64,000 bases of DNA from Monodelphis domestica (GCF_027887165.1 NC_077229.1:111415520-111479519), one strand, 5' to 3'. Numbered from the stretch's first letter, positions 20,120-31,817 are shown. A program made the numbers and translations. Notes: generated from the sequence alone by a model not told the origin.

Positions 20120-20965
20120 CTTTTTTCCCTTAAAAATTGTTTTAAATAATATTCCCAAGTATCTGAGCCTTTCCCTCCTTATACCATAGAAGGTATTGCC
20201 CCACCACACCCCATATCCCCAAATAATAAATATATATATCTTTCATGTTGCCATGCTTCTTTTTTCAGTTCATTTTCTGGAGATGGCATTCACAAATTAT
20301 TTTTCAAATATTAATTCTGTAACTGTATATAATGTTCTCTTGGTTCTACTACTTTCACTCTTCATTGTTTCATGTAGAGCTTTCTAGGTTTTTAAAAAAT
20401 TAACCTGCTTATTGTTTCTTATGGCATGCTAATATTCCATCACAATTCTGTACTATATCTATTCCCCAATTGATGGGCATCCCCTCAGTTTCTTTGCTAC
20501 CACAAAGACAGCTGATATAATCTCCTTGGGAAACAGATCCAGCAATAATAGTACTGGGTCTCAGGGTATGCACAGTTTTATAACTTTCTGGGAATAATTC
20601 CAAATTGCTCTCCAAATGGTTGGACCAATTCTGTTTCACCAAGGGTATTAGTGTCCCCATTTTTGTATATCCTTCCAACATTATCATTTAGCCTTTTATC
20701 ACTATAGCCATTTATAGGTGTGAGATGGTATCTCAGAATTATTTTGATTTGCATTTCTCTAATCAGTAGTGATTTTTAGAGCATTTTTTCATATACCTAT
20801 AATATGGCTTTGATGGCTTCATTCACAAACTATCTGTTCATATCTTTTTTTACCTGTTTATCAATCGAGGGATGCCTCTAATTCTTACAAATTTGACAGT
20901 TTGCTATATGGTTTTAGATAAAAGGCCTCTGTCTGTATATAACTCACCCCACCCCCACTTTTCTG
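20120..20965 (-). mobile_element. L1 3' third (ORF2 C-terminus and 3' UTR)
   Basis: 'ccccaattgatgggcatccc' marks the C-terminal ORF2 block. A minus-strand frame at 20409-20687 shows NWSNHLESNLELFPESYKT and GMPINWGIDIVQNCDGILA, remnants of the L1 'LGIYP...CPSIGEWLNK...MEYY' block. Farther right are 'gtgagatggtatctcagaat' and 'gatttgcatttctctaatca'. Frames are broken. Confidence 0.8.
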
Positions 20966-20999
20966 CTTTCTTTCTAACACTTTTCCTCCAAAAACATCA

Positions 21000-21530
21000 A
21001 TAACATACCTTTGTAAAATATGTTGTTCTTTGAGGGAGTTAGTGGATCATCTTACATTTGGGAAAATAATTGCATAGTGTATAATGAGTATTTGACTAAG
21101 GACAGTGGACTATGAAGTTCATTCTGACTCTGAATATTCACAATTTAGTTAACCAGTATGAAAAAAACCAAAACAACACCCAACTGAAAGCCAGAGAATC
21201 TTGGGTTTTAGGCCTTGCTCTGCTGCTTCCAAATTTGGTGAGTTTGGATAGGTCATTTTAATTCTTTAAGTCTTGCTTTCTTAATGTGAAGTTTGTGGGC
21301 TAGCTTAGATGATTGACCTCCAAATTCCTTTCTTGCTCAACAGTTTATTATTTTTTAATATAATCCTTGCTTTGAATAATAACTACCAACATTTTGCATA
21401 TGTTTTCTCACAGATCTTTTAGGAGTGAACAGAATTAGTCACAAGATGCTTATTGAGCACCTAATACAGGTTCAGCTCTGTTCTTTACAAAGCAACATAC
21501 CAATAGTTCCTAGTTAACATGTAAACAAAT
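21000..21530. other. intron-like sequence with a partial MIR
   Basis: A weak plus-strand MIR-like segment lies at about 21185-21340. No gene. Confidence 0.35.
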
Positions 21531-21534
21531 CTCA

Positions 21535-21800
21535 GGGCTGCTGGGTGGCACAGTTTATAGAAAGCCGGGCCTGGAGTCAGTAAGACTCATCTCCCTGAGT
21601 TCAAATATGACCTCAGACACTTTATTAGCTGTGTGACCTGGACAAGTCACTAAATCTGTTTGTCTCAGTTTCCTCATCTGTAAAATGAACTGGAGAAGTA
21701 AATGATAAACCACTCAACCAATATCTTTGTCAAGAAAACTCCAAATGGGGTCACAAAGAGTTATATACAACCAAAAAATGTCTGAACAACAAAAAATCTG
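21535..21800 (+). mobile_element. RTE-tailed SINE
   Basis: Head 'gctgggtggcacagtttata', core 'agctgtgtgacctggacaag', tail 'tctttgtcaagaaaactcca', ending near 'tgtctgaacaacaaaaa'. Confidence 0.85.
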
Positions 21801-21943
21801 AAGTGTTGAATGGGGAAGCAAGAGTGATCAGAATGGGTTAAACATACTCCAAAAATAACTCAGTCTATGAGATGAAATAATTTACCTACTTATCCTTCCA
21901 ACTTTTATTTTCTAGTGGTTCTCTCATTTAAAAATCATCCTCA

Positions 21944-22132
21944 GGGGGTCAGCTGGGTAGCTCAGTGGATTGAGAACCAGGCCCAGAGATGGGAGGTCCT
22001 GGATTCAAATTTGACCTCCTACACTTCCCTTCTGTGGGACCCTGGACAAGTGTTTACTGCTCTTCTGCCTTGGAACCAATACACAGTATTGATTCCAAAA
22101 TGAAAGGTAAGGGTTTAAAAAAATAAAAATAA
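21944..22132 (+). mobile_element. tRNA-derived SINE with perfect target duplication
   Basis: Head 'gctgggtagctcagtggatt', then the end block 'cacagtattgattccaaaat' and an A-rich tail. The 14-bp direct repeat AAAAATCATCCTCA flanks it exactly (21930-21943 and 22133-22146), which suggests a fairly recent insertion. Confidence 0.92.
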
Positions 22133-22329
22133 AAAAATCATCCTCACTTCCCAATATATCCCAACCCAAGCAAGCCAAACCTAATGATAAAGCACAAAAG
22201 AGAAGAAAGTGGTTCTTTTAAACTTTCCATTATATTAAATAAGTCTGATTAGTATATGCAATCTGATCAGTGTATAGTCTTCTACTTGAAGTATAGGTGG
22301 GGCTTAGTCATTGGAATAAGATAACAAAT

Positions 22330-22545
22330 AGTTGTCAGTTTTTTGGTTCTTTCTACTAGCCCTATTGTAGTTGTGTATATTGTTTTCCAGATTTTGCTTA
22401 CTTCACCTTGTATCAGTTCATTTGTCTTCCTATGCTTCTCTGAATTCCTTATAGTCATCATTTCTTATAGTTCAGTAACAATTGCATCACATTCATGTAG
22501 CACAATTTGCTCATTCCTTAATCTTACCTAACCTTTTTAATGTTT
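22330..22545 (-). mobile_element. L1 fragment
   Basis: 'tttgcttacttcaccttgta' and 'tcatgtagcacaatttgctc' are degraded antisense L1 3' sequence. Confidence 0.5.
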
Positions 22546-23072
22546 ATATGTGTTTGTATATCATCTTAGAAGTCATTTGGTCTAATCCTTAACTGACCAG
22601 AATGCCTTTACAACATCCTTCAAAAATGTTATCATATTTTTTTGAAATCTTCCCAATGGAGGAGAACCCACTCCCTCCTAAGGCAGCTCATTCTACTTTG
22701 GGATAATTATTGTTTTCATAATTCTTATTTCTTTCTTAAACTTTTTTCTTAAGCCATTCATGAACAACTTTTAATAGTTTCACATTCTCTCAAGAATTCA
22801 CAGGGTTCACTACCTTTTCCTTTGTTTTGTGTAGATATATGGATTTCTTTAGATGATCTTGAGACCATCTTCCCTTTTATAATTATCTTCAAATTGTTGG
22901 TTTATCTGTATTAAAGGAAAATGGTGTGAGACTTGATCAGCCAGGGAAAAAGGAAGATTGCACTGATGTTAACCTGGTTGCAATTCTAAAGGAGTTAATT
23001 ACCCTGGTAGTCTCTAATAAGTGCCCCAACCTCTATTTTGAAGAACACTTACCCTGAAATACATGAAAGTTC
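22546..23072. other. unassigned sequence
   Basis: A weak MIR-like segment occurs at about 22570-22720. Otherwise nothing is recognised. Confidence 0.35.
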
Positions 23073-23146
23073 TTACTTAAGTTGTTTAGAGGCAGCTAAA
23101 CAGACTGGAAGCTAAATTACTTAAGTTGTTTAGAGGCAGCCAAACA
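23073..23146 (+). repeat. 44-bp-offset tandem duplication
   Basis: The stretch beginning TTACTTAAGTTGTTTAGAGG at 23073 recurs at 23117 with one mismatch over 30 bases. Confidence 0.9.
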
Positions 23147-23345
23147 AGACTTGGGAAGACCTGAGTTTCAAGTGTAACTTCAGACATTCAGCTATATGGC
23201 CTGGACAAGCCTCACTGTCTTTCAATTTACTCAGTTGTAAAATAAGACTAATAAATAGCACCTACCTCCCAGAGTTGTTGTAAGGATTAAATGTGATAAT
23301 ATTTATAAAGCCTAGCATGCTGTTTAGTAATAAGTGCTTATTTCC
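23130..23345 (+). mobile_element. CORE-SINE
   Basis: 'ttgggaagacctgagtttca', a degraded core, then 'gttgttgtaaggattaaatg' and 'atatttataaagcctagcat'. Confidence 0.65.
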
Positions 23346-23785
23346 TTCCAGGAAGTTGGTCAGTATGGTGTTCAAGATGCTGTGCTAGGTTGGGAGGAAG
23401 ACACTAGACTGAATTATTATGTAATAGTTTTATGACATAAAGGAGATTCTATCAGTTTAGTAAATCTGTTTTAATGAGTGAAGACAGGAAGGTATTTTCA
23501 TAATTGGATACTTGAAATTTATATGATCCTTAATATTACAATTGTATTATCCACTGCCTTCATAAACTGACCTTTTAAGAATTGGGGGGAAAAAAGTCCT
23601 TTTGATAAAAATATTGTGAGAATATTTTGGAAATATTAGTTGCTTGTGGTATAATACCACTATAGTAAACACCGACCTTCTGTGTATGTGTATATATATG
23701 TCTGTATGTACTTTCTGTTTAAAGGAGTAAATGAAGATCTTTGCTTTTTAGCAAGAGTATATCCAGAGATCCTATATTCATTTAG
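23346..23785. other. intron-like sequence, nothing recognised
   Basis: No gene or clear repeat. Confidence 0.4.
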
Positions 23786-23925
23786 AGCAGAGGTTCTTAA
23801 ACTTGGTACTGTGAGCTTAAATTAAAAAATATATATATATCAATATAATTGATTCCTTTTGTAACTCCACATTTAAAAATGTTATTTTATGAAAGGATCC
23901 ATAGACTTCACCCAACTGCACTTGT
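23786..23925 (+). mobile_element. old DNA-transposon fragment (hAT-like)
   Basis: 'gaggttcttaaacttggtac' at the left and 'aggatccatagacttcaccc' at the right match the layout of a common mammalian non-autonomous hAT element. No terminal duplication was found. Confidence 0.45.
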
Positions 23926-24049
23926 TAAAAGTGCTATCCTTGCAAAAGTTGGTGTGCAGTGTTAATATTATAGATAAGAAATTTGAGATTCAGAGTTAAC
24001 AGCTGAATTTCAGCCCAGCTTTCCCTTTTTTCTAGGCTATTCTACATAG

Positions 24050-24290
24050 CTGCCCACATTTCTAAACCACATTGGCCTACTCCAAGAGCTCCTGTGGCTC
24101 CCTTTTTAACTCTGGGATAAAATGCCTACTCCATTTATAATTTAAAATCTTCTACAGTTATGATACCAACCTACCTTTCTAGACTTCTTTCCACATTTCT
24201 GCCCTTCATTTCCCTTCTTGTCAAATCAGTCTAGCCTAAAGTTCAGCAAAACAAACAATAAAAAATGCCTTGAAAATCTATGCAATATTC
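24050..24290 (+). mobile_element. L2-type LINE ORF2 C-terminal fragment
   Basis: 'gctcctgtggctccctttt', then 'gggataaaatgcctactcca' and 'accaacctacctttctagac'. Confidence 0.65.
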
Positions 24291-24691
24291 CATTCTTAAC
24301 AGATTCTATCCTCTCTGAAGAAATATATTCCTTTTCATATCCCTTGAGTAAAGCTTGGTCATTATAGTTTTACAGCTTAGTTTCTATTGTTTGTTGTGCT
24401 TTCTATTTATATTGTTGTAAATCATTTCTGGTTCTGCATCCTTTACTTTCCATCAGTTCATACAAGTCTACCTATACTACTTCTCTATCTTTTTATTTAG
24501 TTCATATACCACAGTTTATTTAGTTCTTCCCCAGTTAATGGATATTTAATTTGATTTCCAATTCTTTGCTAAAGACCTTTCATTTTATCATTGACTTTTC
24601 TTGGATATGCTCATCATTGATTTTGAACTTCTGGTTCTAAAAAGCACAGTTAAACAAAATTAATCCATACAGTGACTCTGTCCAAAATATG
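24291..24691 (-). mobile_element. older L1 3' region, host of a younger L1
   Basis: Antisense L1 sequence ('tggttctgcatcctttactt', then 'ccagttaatggatatttaat'). It continues beyond the young L1 at about 25425 ('cagtcttatggagacatggt'), so the insertion split it. Confidence 0.6.
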
Positions 24692-24705
24692 TGGGCAACA
24701 TGTTT

Positions 24706-25410
24706 TTTTTTTTTTAATATATTTTATTTGATCATTTCCAAGCATTATTCGTTAAAGACATAGATCATTTTCTTTTCCTCCCCTCCACCCCCTATAGCAG
24801 ACGCGTAAGTCCACTGGGCATTAGATGTTTTCTTGATTTGAACCCATTGCTTTGTTGATAGTATTTGCATTAGAGTGTTCATTTAAAGTCTATCCTCTGT
24901 CATGTCCCCTCAACCTCTGTATTCAGGAAGTTGCTTTTTCTCGGTGTTTCCACTCCCATAGTTTATCCTTTGCTTATGAATGGTGTTTTTTTTCTCCTGG
25001 ATCCCTGCAAATTGTTCAGGGACATTACACCGCCACTAATGGAGAAGTCCATTACGTTCGATTATACCACAGTGTATTAGTCTCTGTGTACAATGTTCTC
25101 CTAGTTCTGCTCCTCTCGCTCTGCATCACTTCCTGGAGGTTGTTCCAGTCTCCATGGAACTCCTCCACTTTATTATTCCTTTTAGCACAATAGTATTCCA
25201 TCACCAACATATACCACAGTTTGTTCAGCCATTCCCCAATTGATGGGCATCCCCTCGTTTTCCAGTTTTGGGCCACCACAAAGAGCGCAGCTATGAATAT
25301 TTTTGTACAAGTCTTTGTGTCCATTATCTCTTTGGGGTACAGACCCAGCAGTGCTATGGCTGGGTCAAAGGGTAGATATTCTTTTGTCGCTCTTTGGGCA
25401 TAGTTCCAAA
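24706..25410 (-). mobile_element. young-looking 5'-truncated L1 with a 14-bp target duplication
   Basis: On the minus strand it holds the last part of ORF2, then the 3' UTR and a poly-A tail (poly-T at 24706-24715). The frame shows YLPFDPAIALLGLYPKE, CPSIGEWLNKLWYMLVMEYY and EEFHGDWNNLQEVMQS, the C-terminal ORF2 blocks of a mammalian L1, with no stop inside the coding part. Perfect flanking repeats TGGGCAACATGTTT stand at 24692-24705 and 25411-25424. It is about 705 bp of a full length near 6 kb, so it is 5'-truncated and not autonomous. The tail start is ambiguous by the T bases shared with the duplication. Confidence 0.92.
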
Positions 25411-25424
25411 TGGGCAACATGTTT

Positions 25425-26080
25425 ATCAGTCTTATGGAGACATGGTTGGTCACTGCATTGATTAGAGTTCTTAAGTCTTTCCAAAGTTTCTTTACAGAGT
25501 CATTTGTCCTTGTGTAGATCATTGTCCTGTTTCTACTCATTTCATTGTGCATCAGTTTTTCCTATTCAGAATTCTCCGAAATCATATTTTTTTATATTCC
25601 ATTACCTTCACATACTACAGTCTATTCAGATATTACTTCATGAATGGATATCTATTTAGGTTCTAGTTCTTTAATTTTTTTTTCCTTTTTGTTCTTTCTT
25701 GACTCCCTTTAGGGTCAGGTAATGTATTTTGCTTGTGACTAATTATTCCTTATCTGGTAATATTCTCTCTCTTAAACCCTCCCCTCCCATTCCCATTTGT
25801 TTATCTGGTGAATCTTATGTATTTCTCCACCAAACTGTTTTCAACTCCACTTTGTTCTGAACATTTTAGATAAGAGTGAAGTGATGTCTCTTCCCTATCC
25901 CTCTTCCTCCATGTTTGCATATACTTCTCACACCCCTTATGAACCATTCTTGCCTCAAAACCAGAACAGAACAAAACAAAATAAAAATCCAAACCCACAA
26001 TCCAATTAAATAACATTTCTTCATCATGCCTTGAAAAATTCTTAGAAAAGAATACGTGTATTAAGTCTTCCTAAAACTTA
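25425..26080 (-). mobile_element. older L1 fragments
   Basis: 'gattagagttcttaagtctt' and 'tcatttcattgtgcatcagt' continue the older host L1. The part at 25690-26000 ('ggtaatgtattttgcttgtg', then 'cctccatgtttgcatatact') resembles an L1 inter-ORF or ORF1-proximal region on the same strand. Confidence 0.5.
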
Positions 26081-26330
26081 ATTCCTTGATGAGACATTTA
26101 TATATTCCTGGACAAAAAAAGTGTCTCAAAAATGAAACAACTTAAAAAAAATACTATAGTGTTTTTGTTTTAGTAATTAGAAAAACCTTAAAAATACCTC
26201 CAAATTATTTTTTATCCTATTCAAGGGAATAAGAACAAAATATAAGAAATCCTATGAAATTATCAGACGTTTAGGAATGAACCTTTTTCACATTCCCAAT
26301 TATGAGAAATATTTTCTGCCTTCTTTCTTT
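26081..26330. other. unassigned sequence
   Basis: Nothing recognised. Confidence 0.35.
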
Positions 26331-26555
26331 CCAAATTAGTATATTTCTGCATACCTTTCCCAGTTCTCCCTCCCTACTTCTCTCTGAGACCTCCTCTTTA
26401 CCTTGAACATATATCTTGTTTATATGCAGTTGTTTGCATGCTGTGTCCCCCAATTAGAATGAGATCCTTGAAGACTGAGCTTTTGCCTTTCATTGTATCC
26501 TTATTACAGTTCCTGGCAAGTGATAAGAACTTAATAAATATTTATTTACTGACTT
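26331..26555 (+). mobile_element. L2-type LINE 3' end
   Basis: 'gaatgagatccttgaagact', then 'agttcctggcaagtgataag' and a terminal 'aacttaataaatatttattt'. Confidence 0.7.
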
Positions 26556-26639
26556 TTTTCCTTTTTTCTCAAAACAGAATCAGTCCTCTCCTAGGACCCC
26601 TTTTTCTTATTTAATTGCTTTAATATTCTTTGAAGACAT

Positions 26640-27720
26640 TAAGGTTCTGTGGGATTACTTGTTTCCCTCTTATTAAAACATTCACACCAAGTCATACATC
26701 TCCTTCCAACTTTTGACTTCACATGTACATTTCACTGTTCTTATACAGTCTTGGTTTTTTCATCAGAAATATTAGAAAGGCCTTCTATTTCATTAAAGAT
26801 CTGTTTCCCTTTATGTAGGATTATACTCAACTTTGCTGGATACGTTATTCTTGATTGTAATCCTTTACCTATTTTCTTTTGGAATATTGTATTCCCAGGT
26901 CTCTGGTTTTTATTAAAAGCTTCCACATCTTACACGGTCCCAACTGGTTCTTTGGTATTTGAATTTCTTCTTTCTGGATGTTTGTAGTATTTTCCTCTTA
27001 TGAATTTTGACTGATATTTCTAGGATTTTCCTCTAAGGAGATGTTTGAATTCTTTAAATGTTTGCCTTAGTGTAATGGATCTGAGCAGTTTTCATTGATC
27101 ATATCTTGCAGCATAGTGTTCAGGCTCTTTTTTTTTATCATGATTTTCAGGGCGTATGATGACTCATTATTTCTCCTTGACCTGTTTTCCTATCAGCCTG
27201 GTGGAACAGTTGACTTGGAGTTAAGATCATGGTTTCAAATCCTACCACAGACACTTAATATCTGTGTGACTTGAGGCAAGTCACTTAACCTTTTTTTAGC
27301 TTCGGTTTTCTCATTTGTAAAATGGAATTAATAATAGCACCTACTCAGAGTTGTGAGAATCAAATGAAAATGAGATCTTTGTAAAACACTTAGCAAACTT
27401 TAAAGTGCTTTATGAAGTAATCAATTTCTGTGAGATCTATTTTAGCTTTCAGAGACATCATTACTTATATTTTCTTCTAAACTATTTTCCTCTAAAATTT
27501 TCCTCAAGAGCTATTTGATATTTATCTTTTGTTTCATTTCTTGTAGATATTTATGTTCTCCTTGTAGAAAAATAATTTTTTTCCTTTTGAGTAAATTTGC
27601 AGTTATTTGTTTCATTTTTTTGGTTTGTTTTTGGAGGTTCTCTCTAGAGCGTGATTTTTATACTGATCATGCTTCTTGGTTTACTCATCTTTCCAACTTT
27701 AGTTCCTTGATCGGAGCTTT
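26640..27720 (-). mobile_element. L1 internal fragment split by a CORE-SINE
   Basis: The antisense sequence ('ttatactcaactttgctgga', 'ttttatcatgattttcaggg') resembles the 5' half of marsupial L1. It breaks at about 27193 and resumes at about 27430 on the far side of a SINE. No open coding frame remains. Confidence 0.5.
27195..27425 (+). mobile_element. CORE-SINE inserted in an L1 fragment
   Basis: 'gtggaacagttgacttggag', 'gtgtgacttgaggcaagtca', 'tttgtaaaatggaattaata' and 'tttgtaaaacacttagcaaa' occur in SINE order. Confidence 0.75.
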
Positions 27721-27724
27721 GTGA

Positions 27725-27904
27725 ACAGAATAGGGCTCCACTCCTGGAGTGGAAGTTAGAACTTCAGACTCTTCAAATGTAGCATCTAGTGTTTCTTCTA
27801 CATTGGGATAGCTCTCAAGCAAACTTAAAAATAATATTATGAAATGCCTGTTCTAGTGAAGTAGAAGAGCTTTTGTTCTTTCTTACCTTAAAAATAAACC
27901 TTTA
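27725..27904. other. unassigned sequence
   Basis: Nothing recognised. Confidence 0.4.
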
Positions 27905-28065
27905 GTTACAGAATCATGGAACCTTAGAACCATGAGGAAGCTTAAAGTTTAACTCAGTATTTTTGGATAAAGAAGCTATGATCTTGAGAAGTTAAGTGAC
28001 TTTATTCACACAGCCAGTCAGTCAGTAGTAGTAGTTGCTATAGAGCCAGGATTTTAACCTAACTG
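27905..28065 (-). mobile_element. MIR
   Basis: 'atcatggaaccttagaacca', then 'gaagttaagtgactttattc' gives an antisense MIR. Confidence 0.65.
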
Positions 28066-28895
28066 TATAATGAATGGTTAATCATTCCAAAAGTATGGGA
28101 GATGAGTTAAATATTTTGCATCTTACTTTAGAGAAGTTCTTTCTGCAGCTTTCTCTAGATGGGGATGTGTATAAAATTTTCACTAAACTAGTTCATCAAC
28201 TTTTGGTTAATTCTTGACAGTTTGGTCAACTTTTGTAGCAATCCAGCTGTATGTTGATAAGAGTCTTGTGGGTGATGTCAGTTTATGGTTGTAAAGTTCA
28301 GATAAGTTTTTGATTAATTATTGGAGAATAAAAGGGAAGAGAGTAAAAGCCAAATAAATTGGAATTTTTATTTATTTTATGACTATGATCCCGGTATGAA
28401 ATGAATTGATAAAAAGAATCATTAGTTAATTGATCTAGTCCCTCCTTTTTTTCTTTCCAATGATACCTTTTTCATCAGTAATAACTTTTCTTTATTTATA
28501 TTGGCTTCTTTGGAGAAATTAATTTTTTTTACTTCATAGTATACCTTTTTCTTTAAAGGATGATAAGTGTTTGTCAGTGGTTTAGCACAGAGCAATACAA
28601 ATTGGTTTCTAATGGACTATTCTGAGCAAAATTAAATTAGAACTCTCACTTTTAATGTTAAAGAAGGCCTAGGCTTTGATGTTTGCATATGATATTTATT
28701 CCACCCAGGTAAGAAATATTGGAATAGTAGTAAAAGAATACTGTTTTTCCCCCTCTCTGGCTCTTAAGGTTGTATGGAAGATAGAAATTCTTTTTTCAAG
28801 TAAGGGCTAAATATGTTACTTCTGTAATCTTCAGAGTTGGGGAGGGAAAGAAAGGGAAAGAGAGAAGAGAGATTTTCTAATTTTGCTGCTTTCTT
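28066..28895. other. intron-like sequence, nothing recognised
   Basis: No exon, RNA or repeat is recognised over about 830 bp. This is one of the more unique-looking stretches. Confidence 0.4.
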
Positions 28896-29135
28896 CCCTT
28901 TGTTCATGCATATGATCAAACAGCAGCTACCTCTGTCACATCTCCCTTTCTTTTCCTCCCTTAATTCTAACTTGTTTGACATTTCTCATCTTTGTTATTT
29001 TGTGTTTATGTCATTGTAGTTTTTATTTGAGATTGCCTTTATATATTATTGTAAACTCCCTTGGTAAAGAATCTTACTCTTTAACTCCCCCAGGGCTAAC
29101 AGTAAAACATTTACTAAATAAATACTTATCAAAAT
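28896..29135 (+). mobile_element. L2-type LINE 3' end, degraded
   Basis: 'attgtaaactcccttggtaa', then 'agtaaaacatttactaaata' is a diverged L2 terminus. Confidence 0.45.
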
Positions 29136-29335
29136 GACTTGCCTTATTACTGTATTTTAAGTGTCATATACTTGGTGATTAATGATCCATTAAACCTAGT
29201 TTCTTGTGCTTTTAATGTTAAAATATTTTAGTATTTTCTCTTTACTTTCGGAAGGGCTGGAAGAGGAGACTCACCTCTTGTATTCACAACTATATGTTCT
29301 AAGGGATACATGAGAAATTAAATATAACTCTCCCT

Positions 29336-29862
29336 TGAAGCAGCTAGATTTTGAAGTGGATAGGCCACTGAGTATTCATAAGATAGGAAATTGTTGCTGT
29401 TTCATTGTTTTCAGTCTTATTGGACTCTGTGTAACTCCTTTTGGAGTTTTCTTGGCAAAGATTCTACAGTGGTTTGCCATTTCCTTCTCCACTTTACAAA
29501 TGAAGAGAACTAAACAGTTAAATCACTCACTTAAATGACTCATTTTAAGTCGCAGGGCCAGTAAGTGAGTCAGGATTTGAACTTAGGCCTTCCTTACTTC
29601 AGGCCTGGCACTCTATACACTTTATCACCTAGCTGCCCAAGGTAGGAAAACTGGAGTTTAAATAAGGCTTCACAGTCTCTTGGGCAAGTCATATAACTTC
29701 TACCTGTCTCAGCTTCCTCAACTGTAAAATGGGGTTAATAATAGCATTTGCCTCCTAGGATTGTTATGAGAACCAAATATAATATTTGTAAAGCCCTTAG
29801 TACAGTTCTTGGCACAAAGTAGAGTCTAAATAAATGGCTATCATTATTATTATTAGTCTTCT
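29336..29862 (+). mobile_element. CORE-SINE split by an RTE-tailed SINE
   Basis: The head is at 29336-29390 ('cagctagattttgaagtgga'). The remainder at 29641-29862 has 'cttgggcaagtcatataact' and ends with 'ctatcattattattatta'. The insert at 29391-29640 is flanked by gataggaaa and ggtaggaaa (8 of 9 identical). Confidence 0.8.
29391..29640 (-). mobile_element. RTE-tailed SINE
   Basis: 'tcttggcaaagattctacag' and 'ttgccatttccttctccact' are the RTE-type tail in antisense. The head 'tttatcacctagctgcccaa' closes it. Confidence 0.85.
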
Positions 29863-30054
29863 AGTTAAAGAAATAAAACTTAACAATAGTGGAGCTATCT
29901 TTTCAATTCAACAAACTTAAGTACTTAAAATGAATGGCATAAATGAAAATTGGTCCCTTTTCTCCACTAGCTAAATTTTTATACTTTGGGTACTGAGTAC
30001 TGTGCTTTTCATATAGTAGTTACTAGATAAACGTTTGAATTTACATTTGTATAG
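29863..30054. other. unassigned sequence
   Basis: Nothing recognised. Confidence 0.4.
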
Positions 30055-30250
30055 TGGTTTTGGAATTATAATGATATAGAACTTTAAGGTTTACAGTGTG
30101 CTTTCTTCTGTGAAGTAGGTAATATATTCTCATTTGGTAGATGAAGAAGCTGAATCTCTGAGGTCATTGTAAAGATTATGATCACATGACCTTTGGCTTA
30201 AATAGGAGATCTGTAAGATGATTTAAGTCTACTTTCAACCCAGTGTTATG
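30055..30250 (-). mobile_element. MIR
   Basis: 'tagaactttaaggtttacag', then 'tctcatttggtagatgaaga' gives an antisense MIR. Confidence 0.6.
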
Positions 30251-30984
30251 TCATCCCTTCCAATACTTTCTATTGGGTTGCCCTATGATCGACATAAGCT
30301 TGTAGGTACTGGAGGTAGGATCCAGTTATTCTGAATGAATTTAGTGGCCAATGATCCCAGTCTTATTGAGTAGTTTTTCACTGTGTAATAACTATAGAGA
30401 AAGTGAGGACATGGTAAAGGGATAGTATCTAAAAACTTCATAAGAAAATGATAAGCATTGGGTATATCTGCGTGCTGTTCCATTCTTGCCAATCTACCTC
30501 CTGTCTAGTCCTCTAATTCTTGCTTTGGGACATGGATTGGTGAGAGCTTACTATATGTATCTAGCGTAACACACCATGCTTTCTCTCTTTGCCTTCCATA
30601 CAACTGCCTCTGCCTCCTCTTTCCACTTTGGGCTGGAGGGAACAGGTCTAGATTTGTGCCTGACACTTAATCAATGCTTTTTCATTCCTTTGTGAGGGGT
30701 TAGATCTACCTAAGTGCTTAATAAATGCTTTTTCATTCCTTTGTGAGGGGTTAGATCTACCCCAACTAAGACTTGGAAAGCTTCAGTGACTCAATCTAAA
30801 ATGTAAAGTTAGGTACAAACAATTCTCCTCAAATTGAGAGGAATAAAGTATAGGTATACCTTCCATATCACTTTCCCCTTCTGCAGCTTCAATATATACT
30901 GGATTGGCATTAGAAATTAAATGGGAATTTTTAAAGAGTTTTGCAAGCTGCAGATAACAATGGTAAGCAGTTTGATCTGGGTTA
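30251..30984. other. intron-like sequence with one tandem duplication
   Basis: No gene seen. It includes the duplication at 30660-30761. Confidence 0.4.
30660..30761 (+). repeat. 51-bp tandem duplication
   Basis: Two head-to-tail copies (30660-30710 and 30711-30761) share a 38-base identical segment starting AATGCTTTTTCATTCCTTTG at 30673 and 30724. The first 13 bases of each copy differ. Confidence 0.95.
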
Positions 30985-31817
30985 TACATATATTGTCATG
31001 CAAAACATATTTCCATGTCATTCATTATTGTAAGAGAATACTCTCAATAAATCCCCATAATAAAAACACAAATAAAGTGAAAAATATTATGCTTTGATCT
31101 GCATCCTGACTCTAATAGTTATTGCTCTGGAGCTATGGACAACATTCTTTGTTATAAATCCCTCCAAATTGTCCTAGATCATTGTACTGCTGAGAGTAGC
31201 CAAATCTATCACAGTTGATCATTCTATAATATTGCTATAACTGTGTATAATGTTTTCCTGGTTCTGCTTACTTCACTCTGCTTCAGTTCACATAGGCATA
31301 GGTCTTTCTAGTTCTTTTTGAAATCATCCTATTCATCATGTCTTAACAGCACAATAATATACTATCATCACATACTACGGATTGTTCACTCATTCTCCAG
31401 TGAGGGTATCCCCTTAGTTTCCAATTCTGTGCCACCACAAAAACAACTGCAAGAAATTTTTTTGTAAAAGGAGATCCACCCTCCTCCCCCTCCCCTTTTT
31501 AATCTCCTTGGGATATAGATCTAGTAATGGTATTACTGGATCAGAGTATCTTTAGTTTTATAGCCCTTTAGGAATAGTTCCAAATTTCTCTCTAGGACAG
31601 TAGGATCAGTTTATAACTCCATCATCAATACTTCTGAGGTAGGAGACCATCATTATTCAGTAGTCTTAGTGTGTTGCATTAGTGTCCCAATTTTTTGCCA
31701 CATCCCTTCCAATGTTTTTCATTTTCATTTACTGTCATTGGGCCAATCTGATATGTGCGGTATAAGTTGGTACCTCAGAGTTATTTGTTTTAATTTGCAT
31801 ATCTAATCAAGAGTGAT

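Noticed and set aside
25052..25552. A 166-residue minus-strand protein
   Set aside because: It crosses the 14-bp target duplication and joins an older L1 with a younger L1 ORF2 tail. It is not a gene.
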